58,693 nucleotides of DNA from JAIBDK01 sp965261915 (GCA_965261915.1 CBDHDW010000008.1:1-58693), one strand, 5' to 3'. Shown: positions 8,056 to 17,437, counted from the stretch's first letter. The notes: a model not told the origin generated them from the sequence alone. Made by a program: numbers and translations.

Positions 8056-8427
8056 TCAATTTCCACCTGTTATTTCTGGCTTAAAGCTTGCTCTGAACCA
8101 CGGGCAGTAGGGCTTTAGCACAGAATTAATACATTCAGAATAGGGTTTCAGAGAATTTCGGGCGGCGGTTGGATCCTCTTTGGCTAAATCGAGTAATGCG
8201 CTTTGTTCCACCAAAAGTGTCCGCAACTCTTCGTTGCCAGCCTTGATATGTTCAATTTGAGCGTAAATCTCTTTTAGGGGTTCATCCTGGGCCGTCACCG
8301 GGCTTGTGAAGGTGAACAATGCTGCTGCGCAGCAAGCGGGTGTAAGCATAGATTTCAATAAAAGCCTGCGCGGCCTGCGGCTTGCCGTCTCAGTCGTGTT
8401 TAGCATCCTGTTTAGCATCCTGTGCAA
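8056..8427 (-). CDS. Hypothetical exported protein with helical segment
   Basis: A 123-residue protein. After a basic stretch (RRPRRLLLKS) comes a hydrophobic run ending SPVTAQ before DEPLKE, a likely signal peptide. The mature part begins with a charged amphipathic helix (EIYAQIEHIKAGNEELRTLL) and has three Cys near the end. It overlaps the end of the upstream pilV-like gene by 16 bases, so it belongs to the pilus operon. No family recognised; a pilus accessory or lysozyme-type role cannot be decided. Confidence 0.6.
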   Translation of the reverse strand: MHRMLNRMLNTTETASRRPRRLLLKSMLTPACCAAALFTFTSPVTAQDEPLKEIYAQIEHIKAGNEELRTLLVEQSALLDLAKEDPTAARNSLKPYSECINSVLKPYCPWFRASFKPEITGGN

Positions 8428-9665
8428 CTCCCCGTTGTTAATGTTGTTGTGACGACATCCTTGGCCGTTGTCTTGCCATTGACCAACAGTGTATCCGTTT
8501 CAATCAGTTTTGCTGTGCCGTGATCAACTGCAAGGCTGTTAGCGACCAGCGTATTTGTATTTAATGCCGTCCCTGTGATCCTGTCCTTCGCAACCAGAGT
8601 ATCAACAGTAAGGCCACCTGTGGTTACGGTTGTGGCAGTAACACGCTTTGTCGTTAACGTTTGAGCAACGGTTAAATTACCTGCTGTCATGCCATTGGAA
8701 ATAACAGTGCCGCCGGAAACATCAAGTGTTTCGCCAATGTCAATGTCCCCTTCAATAGTGACCTTGCCCAAAACGGTTAAATCACCTGTGATTTTTTCTG
8801 CATTTAGGGTGGCTGTAACCGCTAGAATTTCTGCGGTGATGTTCTCGACATTCAACAGGCTGTTGTGGTTCATATCCAGATCTGTATCCATTCTGTTCAG
8901 CTCTGGTTTTTCCGGAACTGATATGCGGTGCAAATACGGTAAAACATTGCGCTTATTCGAGATATATTCAACGGATACAAAATCACCTGGTTTAAACACC
9001 CGGCCTGCATTTTGCAGCTTGGTTATATCATAGTACAAACCTGCACCTTCAAGGCGTGTTGGTGCGTAAGGCGGCACCCAGCCGATTGGTGTGCCCGTGC
9101 TCGTATGGCGCGGTGCGCCAAGTCTGCCAGTGACACCATCCGGGAACTTCGCCTGTGTGACAATCACGAGAGATGTCGGTGTAGGCGACCAAAGAAAGAC
9201 CGATAAATCTCTACGCCGGACAGTCGTGCGCGGTGCTGTTAGCCGGTAGGATTCAGTCCCGGTCAAATCATCGATGGTTAAATCATATGTTTTAGTGGGA
9301 GTAAGGCGCGTCCAACTGATGTATTGGTCGAGTTTGAACAAAATATGGTGCTTTGCCGCTGCGGCAAGTTCAATGACTTGCCGCGCTTCTGTATCAAGCG
9401 ATTTCCGAAACACGTAATGAGACCAGAATTGCAAACCTGCATTGAGTGCAACAACGGTTATGCCAATAGCGAGGCTGGTTTCAATGAGGGTGAAGCCACG
9501 CCTTGATCTGCGTGCAAAAGATTTTGTGGCCCTATGGGGGGACGCGGTTTTATATCTTAAGGCAATTCCGGTTAATGCTGCGCCGCGTGTGGCACTGGCT
9601 GTGGCACTGGCCGCTGTATCAACGTCATGCAACCCTGTGCGCTGTAAGTTCAACATCCCCGACAA
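8412..9665 (-). CDS. pilV: PilV-like minor prepilin / tip adhesin, copy 1
   Basis: A 417-residue protein with a type IV prepilin start: RRSRRG followed by FTLIETSLAIGITVVALNAG, with Glu at mature position 5. The rest is a run of short beta-strand-like repeats rich in T, V and G (LTVAQTLTTKRVTATTVTTG), suggesting a beta-helix stalk. It ends in TGSCTGC. PilV of thin pili sits at the tip and recognises recipient-cell lipopolysaccharide. The leader of about 56 residues is unusually long; no internal ATG close to the cleavage site offers a shorter one. The neighbouring gene (9650-10813) encodes a second protein of the same design. Confidence 0.75.
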   Translation of the reverse strand: MSGMLNLQRTGLHDVDTAASATASATRGAALTGIALRYKTASPHRATKSFARRSRRGFTLIETSLAIGITVVALNAGLQFWSHYVFRKSLDTEARQVIELAAAAKHHILFKLDQYISWTRLTPTKTYDLTIDDLTGTESYRLTAPRTTVRRRDLSVFLWSPTPTSLVIVTQAKFPDGVTGRLGAPRHTSTGTPIGWVPPYAPTRLEGAGLYYDITKLQNAGRVFKPGDFVSVEYISNKRNVLPYLHRISVPEKPELNRMDTDLDMNHNSLLNVENITAEILAVTATLNAEKITGDLTVLGKVTIEGDIDIGETLDVSGGTVISNGMTAGNLTVAQTLTTKRVTATTVTTGGLTVDTLVAKDRITGTALNTNTLVANSLAVDHGTAKLIETDTLLVNGKTTAKDVVTTTLTTGSCTGC

Positions 9666-10813
9666 CTCCCCGTTTTAAAGGTACCTTTCACAGTGATACC
9701 CTTTGACGTTAATAACCCTGCTTTGGCGGTTGTTGCGGTCATAAGATTTTCGCTGGTGATTTTTTCAACAATGGCAATATCCGTGTTAATTACACCCGTA
9801 AGCGCAATATTGTTTTGAACGGTCACAACACCGGTTGCCGTAAATCTGTTTTGAACGGTCACTGCATTGAGCGTTGACGGTTTAGAAACTGTGAGTGTCC
9901 TTGCAGACGTCGCACCGGATACAGTTAAATCCTCGGCATTCAAAACACTGGCGGTCATATTTTTACCAGATACTTGACCCAGCACAGATAAATCAGTGAC
10001 GTTGAGGGTTGCGCCCGCAACCTTCCGCGCGTAAAAACCAACCCCAAAATCAGTATCTTCGCTGTCTGGACTTGGATCAGGCGGGACTATTTTGGTAATC
10101 TCTGTGTTTTTTGCATCTGTGTTTTTTGCATCCGCCACTTTGACATTCTTGACGCTATATTTAACTTTTTTCTTAGCAGATGTGTTCATAAACGTTACAT
10201 CAGTTGCCATTACACTCGCTGGAATGCCGGCAAACGCCTGCCTCAAAACGTAATCTGTGTTTAAGCCATTAAAGTTGTAGCTGAAGAATGCAATATCGTG
10301 GGGGGCTAAAGCGATGCCTTCGGGTTTAAGAAGGTCGCGCAAATAGTCAAAGCTATACGGTGCCCCTGTTTGGGACGACCGCGTGCGTTGGCTTATTTTA
10401 AGCTGCACCAATGAGGATAGCGACCGGGACGCTGTGGATGTAGGCCGTGCGACAATCACACCGAAGGGATGAAGTTCGCCTACAATCTTTAGAATAACAT
10501 AGTTGATGTCCCAATTGTTGCGGTTGCGCGCTATAAACGTTTCCGCCACGTTTATAGGGTGGGCCATATCACTGGCATCAATACTGATGGCAGCGTTTTC
10601 GCCAAGCATAGTGTCCACCTTTGTGCGGTTGTAATGCACCCAAAAATCAAGACCAGGCGCAAGGTTTGTGAGGTGAGTGGCGATTTCACCAGCGCGTATT
10701 GTGCGTTCTGTGCGAACCATTTGCTGCACATACACATTCAAAGACAAAACAACGGCCACCATTAAAACACTGACAAAGATTAGGTTTAATCCACGTCTGT
10801 TGCGTCTTGGCAT
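9650..10813 (-). CDS. pilV: PilV-like minor prepilin / tip adhesin, copy 2
   Basis: About 387 residues from the ATG of MPRRNRRG. A short basic leader is followed by LNLIFVSVLMVAVVLSLNVYV, the hydrophobic pilin helix, but without the usual Glu at mature position 5. The second half carries the same T/V-rich strand repeats as copy 1, and the protein ends KTGSCRGC. It overlaps copy 1 by 16 bases. The open frame extends upstream to 10930, but the added residues do not look like a leader. Two tandem genes with a shared GSCxGC tail suggest alternative tip proteins or a heterodimeric tip. Confidence 0.68.
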   Translation of the reverse strand: MPRRNRRGLNLIFVSVLMVAVVLSLNVYVQQMVRTERTIRAGEIATHLTNLAPGLDFWVHYNRTKVDTMLGENAAISIDASDMAHPINVAETFIARNRNNWDINYVILKIVGELHPFGVIVARPTSTASRSLSSLVQLKISQRTRSSQTGAPYSFDYLRDLLKPEGIALAPHDIAFFSYNFNGLNTDYVLRQAFAGIPASVMATDVTFMNTSAKKKVKYSVKNVKVADAKNTDAKNTEITKIVPPDPSPDSEDTDFGVGFYARKVAGATLNVTDLSVLGQVSGKNMTASVLNAEDLTVSGATSARTLTVSKPSTLNAVTVQNRFTATGVVTVQNNIALTGVINTDIAIVEKITSENLMTATTAKAGLLTSKGITVKGTFKTGSCRGC

Positions 10814-10910
10814 GATGCAATGTTCTTTTAAAGAATGTTTTGGCTTTAGATTCCATGCCAGCACACGACCCCACAGTGACTGTGAGGCAATGCGCCAAGC
10901 AGGAGACACT

Positions 10911-11519
10911 CTAGTAAACGATAGCAACATCGTTGTCCGTCTCTGTAGAAGTACAGGCTAGAGATATCTTTGCTCGTGTTAAAGGAAGAGTCTGCTTGTT
11001 ACTGCCAACGGTAACACTTATCATGTCAGTGTTTTTGACACTAAGCCCGACAAAGCCTTCTAAAAACCGGTTACAGGCTTCTTGTGGTAAGTCGTTGATC
11101 GTAACTGTTGCTGTCTTACGATTAGCCGCACCAACCACAGTGACGGCACCGCCATAGGGCGTTACAATAGTGACCTTGCCACCGCTTGGTGCTGGACCAC
11201 GAGCAGCCGGTGGAATATCGCCACCACCATCAAGCACATCAATAAGGGGGCCTGTGTCATACAATGGTGATGATGCGTAGGCACGTTGTAAACCACCGAC
11301 AATTTGCGTTATCTGGGTTGTCAGTTGTGTGGCGCGCCAGCTTTTTTGCATTGTGCTGCCAAGTGCTATAACACTAACAGTCCCCAAAATAATCATGCCG
11401 AGTACAAACATGAAGTCAATGGAAATAAACCCGCGACGCTTGCGTCTGGCAAATGGCTTTTTAAGCTTGGCGCATTGTTTCTCGGGTGGATGAGGTTTTA
11501 GGGGGGTATTTGTCGTCAT
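10911..11519 (-). CDS. pilS: Type IVb major pilin (PilS-like)
   Basis: A 202-residue prepilin. The leader of about 30 residues ends ARRKRRG, then FISIDFMFVLGMIILGTVSVIAL forms the conserved hydrophobic helix. The residue at mature position 5 is Asp, where nearly all type IV pilins have Glu. Two Cys in the C-terminal half (QEACNRF and SLACTST) could make the disulphide loop found in type IVb pilins. Its length and place between pilR and the pilV-like genes match pilS of IncI1 plasmids. Confidence 0.82.
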   Translation of the reverse strand: MTTNTPLKPHPPEKQCAKLKKPFARRKRRGFISIDFMFVLGMIILGTVSVIALGSTMQKSWRATQLTTQITQIVGGLQRAYASSPLYDTGPLIDVLDGGGDIPPAARGPAPSGGKVTIVTPYGGAVTVVGAANRKTATVTINDLPQEACNRFLEGFVGLSVKNTDMISVTVGSNKQTLPLTRAKISLACTSTETDNDVAIVY

Positions 11520-11533
11520 AGCGTTTCCTTTTC

Positions 11534-12583
11534 TTAGTAAGCTAGGGTTTGGGTGATGGAAAATATGCTGCTCATCAAAAGGCCAATTGCGATGGCCGCC
11601 AATGACATGAGTAAAATATTCAAAAAAGCTGCGGTTCTTTTGGCTTGCACTTCGACAGTTTCCAGCCAGCGGTCCACGAATTTAGCCAGGCTTTCGAGCC
11701 AGTTTTCCTGGGTTGAGAAGGCCGCTAAAATTGTATTGAGATCACGCGCTGGAAACTCGTGCCCCGCTTTAATAGCAGCGTCACCTAACGACATAGACCC
11801 AAGCAGTTTTCCAATGCCGGTAATGCGTGTGCGTATGTAGGGGCTAGCGTTTTGAGCCATTTTATAGAGGAAGCTGGAATTTATTTGCTGGCCCATACGT
11901 CCGGCTTCAACAACCGCAAAGATAAAGCTTGCTCCCATGCGTAATTTGTAAAAATTAAACGGCGGGAGGCGATCAAGCTTTGTGCGCCCACGAGATGTAT
12001 AGGAGGGTACCGCCCAGGACAGAATTGCCGCAATTGCCGCAAATATAATGGCAAGAACATAGCCGGTATTTGCAAACCAAATAGTGAATTGAGCAAATAT
12101 TCTCGCTGTCGCTGGCCACTGCTCAATGGGCCTTAGTTCTGTGAACGACGGATAAAGCTGCGCACCGGAAATATAAAGAATGCCTGACAGAATACAAAAA
12201 AGAACAATGGGGCCGGTCACGGCACTGGTGATGGCGCGGGTAATCATTAAGTCGGCACGCGCAATACGCGCCATACCTTCAAACAACCGGTGTGTATCGG
12301 CCTCACCGTAACCTGTCATCAGGAGTGTTTCTCCACCCGGGGCATAGAGTGCCGCTACGGTTGATAATTTATTGTGCGGGAGGGCGGCACGTAAATCCAG
12401 CAGGATATGATAAACATTTGATTTACCGCGTTGCTTATAAACATTGGCGGCCGTCATAAGGGCCTCTGAAAAAGGCATGCCCGATTGCGTTAAATCTGCA
12501 AGCAATTGCCACGTTTCGACACGCACTGCTTTGGTAAACGCGAGGCGGCGCAGTTTAAATCCGAGTGTTTCAATGATCTTCAT
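11534..12583 (-). CDS. pilR: Pilus inner-membrane platform protein (PilR / T2SF family)
   Basis: A 349-residue membrane protein of the GspF/PilC platform family. The first cytoplasmic domain includes LADLTQSGMPFSEALMTAA, followed by hydrophobic segments (VTGPIVLFCILSGILYI, VLAIIFAAIAAIL), a second domain of the same type, and a C-terminal segment (FLNILLMSLAAIAIGLLMSS). It anchors the assembly ATPase PilQ, whose gene overlaps it by four bases (ATGA). Confidence 0.86.
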   Translation of the reverse strand: MKIIETLGFKLRRLAFTKAVRVETWQLLADLTQSGMPFSEALMTAANVYKQRGKSNVYHILLDLRAALPHNKLSTVAALYAPGGETLLMTGYGEADTHRLFEGMARIARADLMITRAITSAVTGPIVLFCILSGILYISGAQLYPSFTELRPIEQWPATARIFAQFTIWFANTGYVLAIIFAAIAAILSWAVPSYTSRGRTKLDRLPPFNFYKLRMGASFIFAVVEAGRMGQQINSSFLYKMAQNASPYIRTRITGIGKLLGSMSLGDAAIKAGHEFPARDLNTILAAFSTQENWLESLAKFVDRWLETVEVQAKRTAAFLNILLMSLAAIAIGLLMSSIFSITQTLAY

Positions 12584-14238
12584 TGTTGAGCTTCCCTGTT
12601 GATGACGGGTTTCAAACCACGTTTTTGAGCATCACTTGCATCCACAACGCCTGAGGACAGAAGTTTTGCGAGCTTATAGCTTATGGTTATCCCGCCTAAT
12701 CCACCTTTGCTTTTAGGCTTTAGCCAATGCTTTCGCGCGCCAGCTTCATCTTGTTTTGAAACAAACTTGAAATAGTCATCATCGGGCACAATACATTCCG
12801 CAACAGCCGTGAGGCGCGAATAACCAGCCCAGGCTCTCTTCCCCAACTCTGTCGGGTAGTTTGAACACTGCGCGCAGCCTGACGTGTTGCGCTGATAGAG
12901 TGTGCTGGAGATGAACGGCTTTTCTTTGAAATCAAGTCGTTCATCTCTACCGTGCGCAAGGCCATACATCGTCATAATGTCCTGCGCGGCGGCTGGGTTC
13001 AGCGGGGTTTTACAATGCTCACACAAAAGCGGAATGAGGGTTTGTTTCATCAAGAGCGATATGTCGTCGCCGCCTGATAATTCACTGGCAGACGCGCCCA
13101 TTTCAATGAGGCGGAACAGTATCTTATTGGCAGATGTGACGTGAAGTGTCGTATAGCCCTTATGCCCGGAAGCCACAAATTGCATGAATTCTTTAGCGGC
13201 GCCAACATCGCGGATTTCTGACATCACGCAAATATCAGGGTTGATACGCATAGCGTGCATTAAGGTCTTTCTATATTCAGCTTTGCGGTCTTCGCCATCC
13301 CCTGCGGATTTTACCGGTATCTGGGTAACGCCTTCGGCCTTCGAGACATATTCGACGGGATCTTCAACCGTGACGATTTCAATACGTCCGGCGCATTCTG
13401 TGGAAATACGGTCAATGGTGCGAATAAGCGTTGTGGACTTTCCATCCCCGGTCGATCCGCCAATGATGACACAGCCCTGCCTTGAAGCGCGTTCATTTTT
13501 GAGAACCGCCATAATCTCGTCATCAAACCCGAGATCGTCCAGGTTACCTGCAACCGGATCATCGTCAGAATAGAACAGACGAAACACCATATGCTGTCCA
13601 ATGTCAGACGTGCTTTCGTGGAAGCCTTTTTGACCACGTAGCTTGATGACATTGTCCGGGAGTGGAAACCCTGGCTTATGGTTGATGGAAAACGACTGCA
13701 TAAGCATTTTTTGCATTGAGGTGTGACCTGCACCGGTTTGTGCTGCGTCAAAGGCAAAGGTTAAGGCCTGGATGCCTTCTTCCGGTGTCCATGGATCGCC
13801 CAGGTTTTGCCATTCCCCTGCTATTTTAACGCGGATTGTTGTCTTTAAATCGTGTTGGGTGATTTTAAAATCACTGGCGCGTGCACGCGCGACTTCTTCC
13901 ACGAGCTTGATAAGCTTTTGTGATGCGGGTGTGGTCGCCTCGACAATAGACCGGGGCGTGTGTTCACTTCCCCCACTGCGCCCATAGAGTCTGGCAATAT
14001 CTTCGATTGCAGCGGTGCGCTTCACTGTAGCCTCTGGAATAAGGCCTTTGTTCAAAAGCGCATTGCGTTCAATAATATAGTCATCATCGTGCATATAGCC
14101 AGTGGCGATAGTATATGTGCCGTTTTCATGCACGGCACAGAGTCTGCGAAACCGTTCTGAACCCACGTCTAAGATGCCGTTTTCCAGTACGTTTGCAGTC
14201 TGCCTGGACTTTACTTTGATGAACCGTTCAAACATCAT
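12580..14238 (-). CDS. pilQ: Pilus assembly ATPase (PilQ / T2SE family)
   Basis: A 552-residue secretion ATPase. Walker A is IIGGSTGDGKSTTLI (about residue 258), and EIVTVEDPVEYV is the Asp box. The Walker B region is NPDICVMSEIRDVG and the His box lies in GHKGYTTLHVTSA. A pair of CxxC motifs (LCEHCKTP and GCAQCSNYP) sits near the C-terminus, as in the zinc-binding domain of GspE. It powers pilus polymerisation at the inner membrane. It overlaps both neighbours by four bases, so translation is coupled. Confidence 0.9.
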   Translation of the reverse strand: MMFERFIKVKSRQTANVLENGILDVGSERFRRLCAVHENGTYTIATGYMHDDDYIIERNALLNKGLIPEATVKRTAAIEDIARLYGRSGGSEHTPRSIVEATTPASQKLIKLVEEVARARASDFKITQHDLKTTIRVKIAGEWQNLGDPWTPEEGIQALTFAFDAAQTGAGHTSMQKMLMQSFSINHKPGFPLPDNVIKLRGQKGFHESTSDIGQHMVFRLFYSDDDPVAGNLDDLGFDDEIMAVLKNERASRQGCVIIGGSTGDGKSTTLIRTIDRISTECAGRIEIVTVEDPVEYVSKAEGVTQIPVKSAGDGEDRKAEYRKTLMHAMRINPDICVMSEIRDVGAAKEFMQFVASGHKGYTTLHVTSANKILFRLIEMGASASELSGGDDISLLMKQTLIPLLCEHCKTPLNPAAAQDIMTMYGLAHGRDERLDFKEKPFISSTLYQRNTSGCAQCSNYPTELGKRAWAGYSRLTAVAECIVPDDDYFKFVSKQDEAGARKHWLKPKSKGGLGGITISYKLAKLLSSGVVDASDAQKRGLKPVINREAQQ

Positions 14239-15134
14239 TCTAATGCGCGCCCGTCAAAGACTTTCGTTTCCGGGGCGGTTTTTAAGGGGTCAACGCCCTG
14301 TTCGGTTTGCTTGACTTCAATCTTGAAGAAGATGAATTCATCGTCTGCATACCCGCCTGCGTCGTTATTTTCCCAACCGTCGCTGACATGGGGCAGAACG
14401 TGATCGCCTAAAGTATCGCTGACCATAACTTCATCACCAATGCGGAGAACCTTGACGCCACACGGCAGCGTATCACCAACGGTTACATGATAACTGTCGC
14501 CGGCGCGTTCATCGGCAATCATGGCCGTGTTCCGTTCCGCGTTTCCACCTGTGGCAATGACTGAATAACGGGGCGTGCAGCCATTGGTGCCTGACAAAAA
14601 GCCTGTCAAAAAGCCTGTCGCTTGCTCTTGCGCCTCAACTGCTTCGGGTGTTGCTGAGCGGGCGGGGTTTGCTTCAGGCACTGTGGCCTGTGACGGCAAA
14701 CTGGTGACTGCCCCTGATGAAGGGCCAGGATTAACTGTTTCCAAGGGTTCTGCGGCACCGTTTGGACTGTCTTGTGTTTGTGTATTCAAGTCTGCCAAAT
14801 CCTGCAATTTGGCGATGATATTTTCAACGGCAGCAATATAGTCATTCACGATTGCATTACGTTCCGTGCAGACCAAAAGCATCTGTTTTTCGGCTTCGCT
14901 CATGTTATATAATTCGCGGTCCTCAATGAGGTTCCGGTACGCATTGCGAAACTGATCAACAGGACAGCTTCCGATCACCATTTCCGTTGTCACCCGCAAA
15001 TTTTCTGCGGCATTAACGGCCGGATTTTCCGCTGAATATACACTCGATGGCAGGGATGCAATAAGCCCTAAAGCCAGCAAAGGCAGTCTGATGGATTGCG
15101 CCTGGCGCAAAGACTTTGAGGGCTTTAAAAACAT
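14235..15134 (-). CDS. pilP: Pilus biogenesis protein PilP
   Basis: A 299-residue exported protein with a clear signal peptide (RLPLLALGLIASLPSSVYSA). A helical part follows, then a P/S/T-rich linker (about residues 110-170). A C-terminal beta domain contains GCTPRYSVIATGGNAERNTA and AGDSYHVTVGDTLPCGVKVLRI. Position directly before pilQ and the layout match PilP of IncI1 thin pili. It should link the secretin to the inner-membrane complex. The GCT...LPCG cysteines could form a disulphide. Confidence 0.75.
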   Translation of the reverse strand: MFLKPSKSLRQAQSIRLPLLALGLIASLPSSVYSAENPAVNAAENLRVTTEMVIGSCPVDQFRNAYRNLIEDRELYNMSEAEKQMLLVCTERNAIVNDYIAAVENIIAKLQDLADLNTQTQDSPNGAAEPLETVNPGPSSGAVTSLPSQATVPEANPARSATPEAVEAQEQATGFLTGFLSGTNGCTPRYSVIATGGNAERNTAMIADERAGDSYHVTVGDTLPCGVKVLRIGDEVMVSDTLGDHVLPHVSDGWENNDAGGYADDEFIFFKIEVKQTEQGVDPLKTAPETKVFDGRALE

Positions 15135-15195
15135 GGCGGGGCTTTCTTTAATTAATTAATTACGGGGCGTTGAGGATATGCTGGCCAAAAGAGCC

Positions 15196-15220
15196 GCCTT
15201 GCGGGTGGTGCCCGCAAGGC
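15196..15220 (-). terminator. Perfect 10-bp hairpin between operon genes
   Basis: GCCTTGCGGG and CCCGCAAGGC flank a five-base loop. The hairpin lies seven bases after the stop of the IS-split gene and before pilP. The minus strand continues with only four T residues, so it may be a weak terminator or an RNA-stability hairpin that lowers pilP-U expression. Confidence 0.5.
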
Positions 15221-15447
15221 GCGCTGTTAATAGCGGATGACTGGATCTTCCGTGACAAGATCAGGCCGTTTGATGCGCTCGCCCGGGTCTTGCTTTAGCA
15301 GCTCGAAGTAATTGTCAGACGTTTGCTTATGGTTGATTTCCGCTCCAAGGCTTTTCGCAGATGGAAACTTGGGGCACAGCTTATAGACAACCGCTGGGAT
15401 GCGTTTTTGAAGGTGGCCTACTCGCGTAGATTTCCAATCTTTTGAAC

Positions 15448-16987
15448 GCTTATAAGTAACTGCCCAGGTACCCTAAGGAATAATTCTCTTGCCTGAGGAA
15501 TCCCGATGTGATTCATTAAGATTATGATTTTTTCAAACGCACCCAAAGGTTATGTTTCCGTTGAGGCTTATGAAGAGCTGAAGCAGAAGAATGCACAAAC
15601 GATAGCCCTGCTTGTGGCTCGCATTGAAGACCTTGAGCGTCGCCTCAGCTTGAACAGCAGCAACAGTAGCAAGCCGCCTTCAAGCGACGGCCTAAAGAAG
15701 CCCAAGGCTGAACCCAGAACCAAAAGTCTGCGGAGAAAATCCGGTAAAAAGTCAGGCGGGCAGAAAGGCCACAAGGGAAGCACCCTGTGCCAAACGGCAG
15801 ATCCCGATCATGTTGAAGATCACTTTCCTTCTGTCTGCGGGCAATGTGGCACACCGCTGTCGCCATCAATGGCAGAGGATTACGCCGCACGACAGGTGTT
15901 TGACCTGCCCGAGCCACAACCCCTGGTGACAACGGAACACAGGGCACATGTCTGCCTTTGCGGCCACTGTGGGGAAACAACCAGGGCGGCGTTTCCTCTG
16001 GAAGTAAAGGCACCCGTGCAGTACGGGCCACGCATCGCCGGAGTGGCAACATATCTCCAATGCGCCCATTTCCTGCCGGAAGACAGACTGGCGCAAATAA
16101 TGGCCGATTTGTTCAATGCCCCTTTGGTTCCTGCCACTGTGGCCGCCATGAACCGCAAAGCATCAGAGCGGCTCAAGGGGGTTGCTTCTCACCTGCAGGA
16201 TGTGATCGCCCAACAGGTCCACGTCAAACATCTTGACGAGACGGGTTTCCGGATTACGGGGTGCCTGCAATGGCTTCACGTTGCCTGTACACCGCTTCTG
16301 GCTTTCTACCGGGTCAGCAGCAAACGCGGTAATCTGTTATCCAATCTCACGGGCTGTATCGTGCATGATCATTGGCAGCCCTACTTCACGCTGGATGGTG
16401 TTACCCATGCGTTGTGCAATGCACACCATTTACGGGAACTGCAAGCGTTGGTCGAAATCGAACAGGAAGATTGGGCTGGTCAGATGCAAAGGCTACTGCG
16501 GCGTGCGCACCATGTCACACAGGCCGCGCGGGATAAGGGCGTGGCGGTTTCAACACCGCTTGTTGCGCTTATTAATCGGCGATACGACAGGATCATCACC
16601 GCTGCATTGGGTTTCCATGAGGAATTGCCTCCACTCGTGCCGCCAAAACCCGGAAGACGGGGGCGCAAGAAGCGACGGACAGGACATAATCTGGCTTTAC
16701 GATTGCGCGATCACAAGGAAGGCACCCTGCGCTTTCTGACAGATCCCGACGTGCCATTCACAAACAACGAAGCTGAACGCGACCTGCGGATGATGAAACT
16801 ACGTCAGAAAATATCGGGAGGGTTCAGGTCTGAACAAGGGGCAGAGGATTTTGCCACCCTGCGCAGCGTCATCACAACGGCGAGAAAACAAGGATGGAAC
16901 ATCATCGAAACACTGATGATGCCTGCCGATCAGATTATTGCAAAACTGAAATACGCTTAAAAACAACCTGGGCAGTTACGCTTATAA
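15448..16987. mobile_element. IS66-family insertion sequence with target duplication
   Basis: The element runs from 15456 to 16979 (1,524 bp) and has perfect 12-bp terminal inverted repeats (GTAACTGCCCAG and CTGGGCAGTTAC). Both ends are flanked by the same 8-bp target GCTTATAA (15448-15455 and 16980-16987); 8 bp is the known duplication length for IS66. Only one gene is present, without the usual tnpA and tnpB, so it belongs to the single-gene (ISBst12-like) branch. The undecayed duplication points to a recent insertion. Confidence 0.93.
15524..16960 (+). CDS. tnpC: IS66-family transposase (TnpC type)
   Basis: A 478-residue transposase. The N-terminal leucine-zipper-like helix (ALLVARIEDLERRLSLNSSN) is followed by SSKPPSSDG and the basic, glycine-rich segment RKSGKKSGGQKGHKG. 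Then comes a zinc-binding region with CxxC pairs and a DDE core: HLDETGFR and HDHWQPYF hold acidic residues, and NNEAERDLRMMK near residue 415 holds the final Glu. The C-terminus ends close to the right terminal repeat. It is transcribed opposite to the pilus operon. It appears intact. Confidence 0.93.
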   Translation: MIFSNAPKGYVSVEAYEELKQKNAQTIALLVARIEDLERRLSLNSSNSSKPPSSDGLKKPKAEPRTKSLRRKSGKKSGGQKGHKGSTLCQTADPDHVEDHFPSVCGQCGTPLSPSMAEDYAARQVFDLPEPQPLVTTEHRAHVCLCGHCGETTRAAFPLEVKAPVQYGPRIAGVATYLQCAHFLPEDRLAQIMADLFNAPLVPATVAAMNRKASERLKGVASHLQDVIAQQVHVKHLDETGFRITGCLQWLHVACTPLLAFYRVSSKRGNLLSNLTGCIVHDHWQPYFTLDGVTHALCNAHHLRELQALVEIEQEDWAGQMQRLLRRAHHVTQAARDKGVAVSTPLVALINRRYDRIITAALGFHEELPPLVPPKPGRRGRKKRRTGHNLALRLRDHKEGTLRFLTDPDVPFTNNEAERDLRMMKLRQKISGGFRSEQGAEDFATLRSVITTARKQGWNIIETLMMPADQIIAKLKYA

Positions 16988-17437
16988 TACGAATAGTAGT
17001 TAAGGCCGCCATCATCAGGGGAATATCTAAGTGATGCATACCCACTCTTTCCAGACTTACCTTTACCTATCCAAACAGGGTATTTAGTACGGAAAGCGCG
17101 GGATTTTTGAATGTCCGACCATTCTTTAAATTTTATAGATTTGTATTGTCTATACTCAGTATTAAAACGGCAAGAATATCCGACACCACCCCCCGCAGAC
17201 CACCTGTAATAGACAGAGCCTCGGTGTTTATCGTTTTTGTCCACCCAATCAAACATCCCTAAAAACCCAACATTATGAAGAAGTGTAGACATTTGTGTGG
17301 TTGTCATATTGGAATAGATAATCGGAGCTTCTTCGCGCGCCACGGCAGGTGCTGTGACGGCTAAAGCCAGCGACAGAGTCAGTAATGTGTTTTTAATGGG
17401 CATTGTTTTATCCTTTTCATATGTTATTTTTTTCATG

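Larger units (their letters stand above)
15227..17403 (-). pseudogene. Exported pilus-operon protein gene split by IS66-type insertion
   Basis: The first part (17403 down to 16980) encodes MPIKNTLLTLSLALAV, a signal peptide ending AVA before REEAPI, and a mature region rich in Y, S and G. The reading frame then enters the insertion element and stops after about 13 foreign bases (NCPGCF). If the element and one target copy are removed, the frame continues in 15447-15227 (KRSKDWKSTRVGHLQKRIPA... to PVIRY) and ends at TAA. The repaired protein has 214 residues. AAGGA precedes the start. No family recognised; its place between the 548-residue protein and PilP suggests a periplasmic pilus part. 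The product is now truncated at about 146 residues. Confidence 0.82.

Noticed and set aside
8412..10813. Shufflon at the pilV locus
   Set aside because: No repeated recombination sites or C-terminal cassettes in inverted order are visible, and no Rci-like recombinase gene is in the window.
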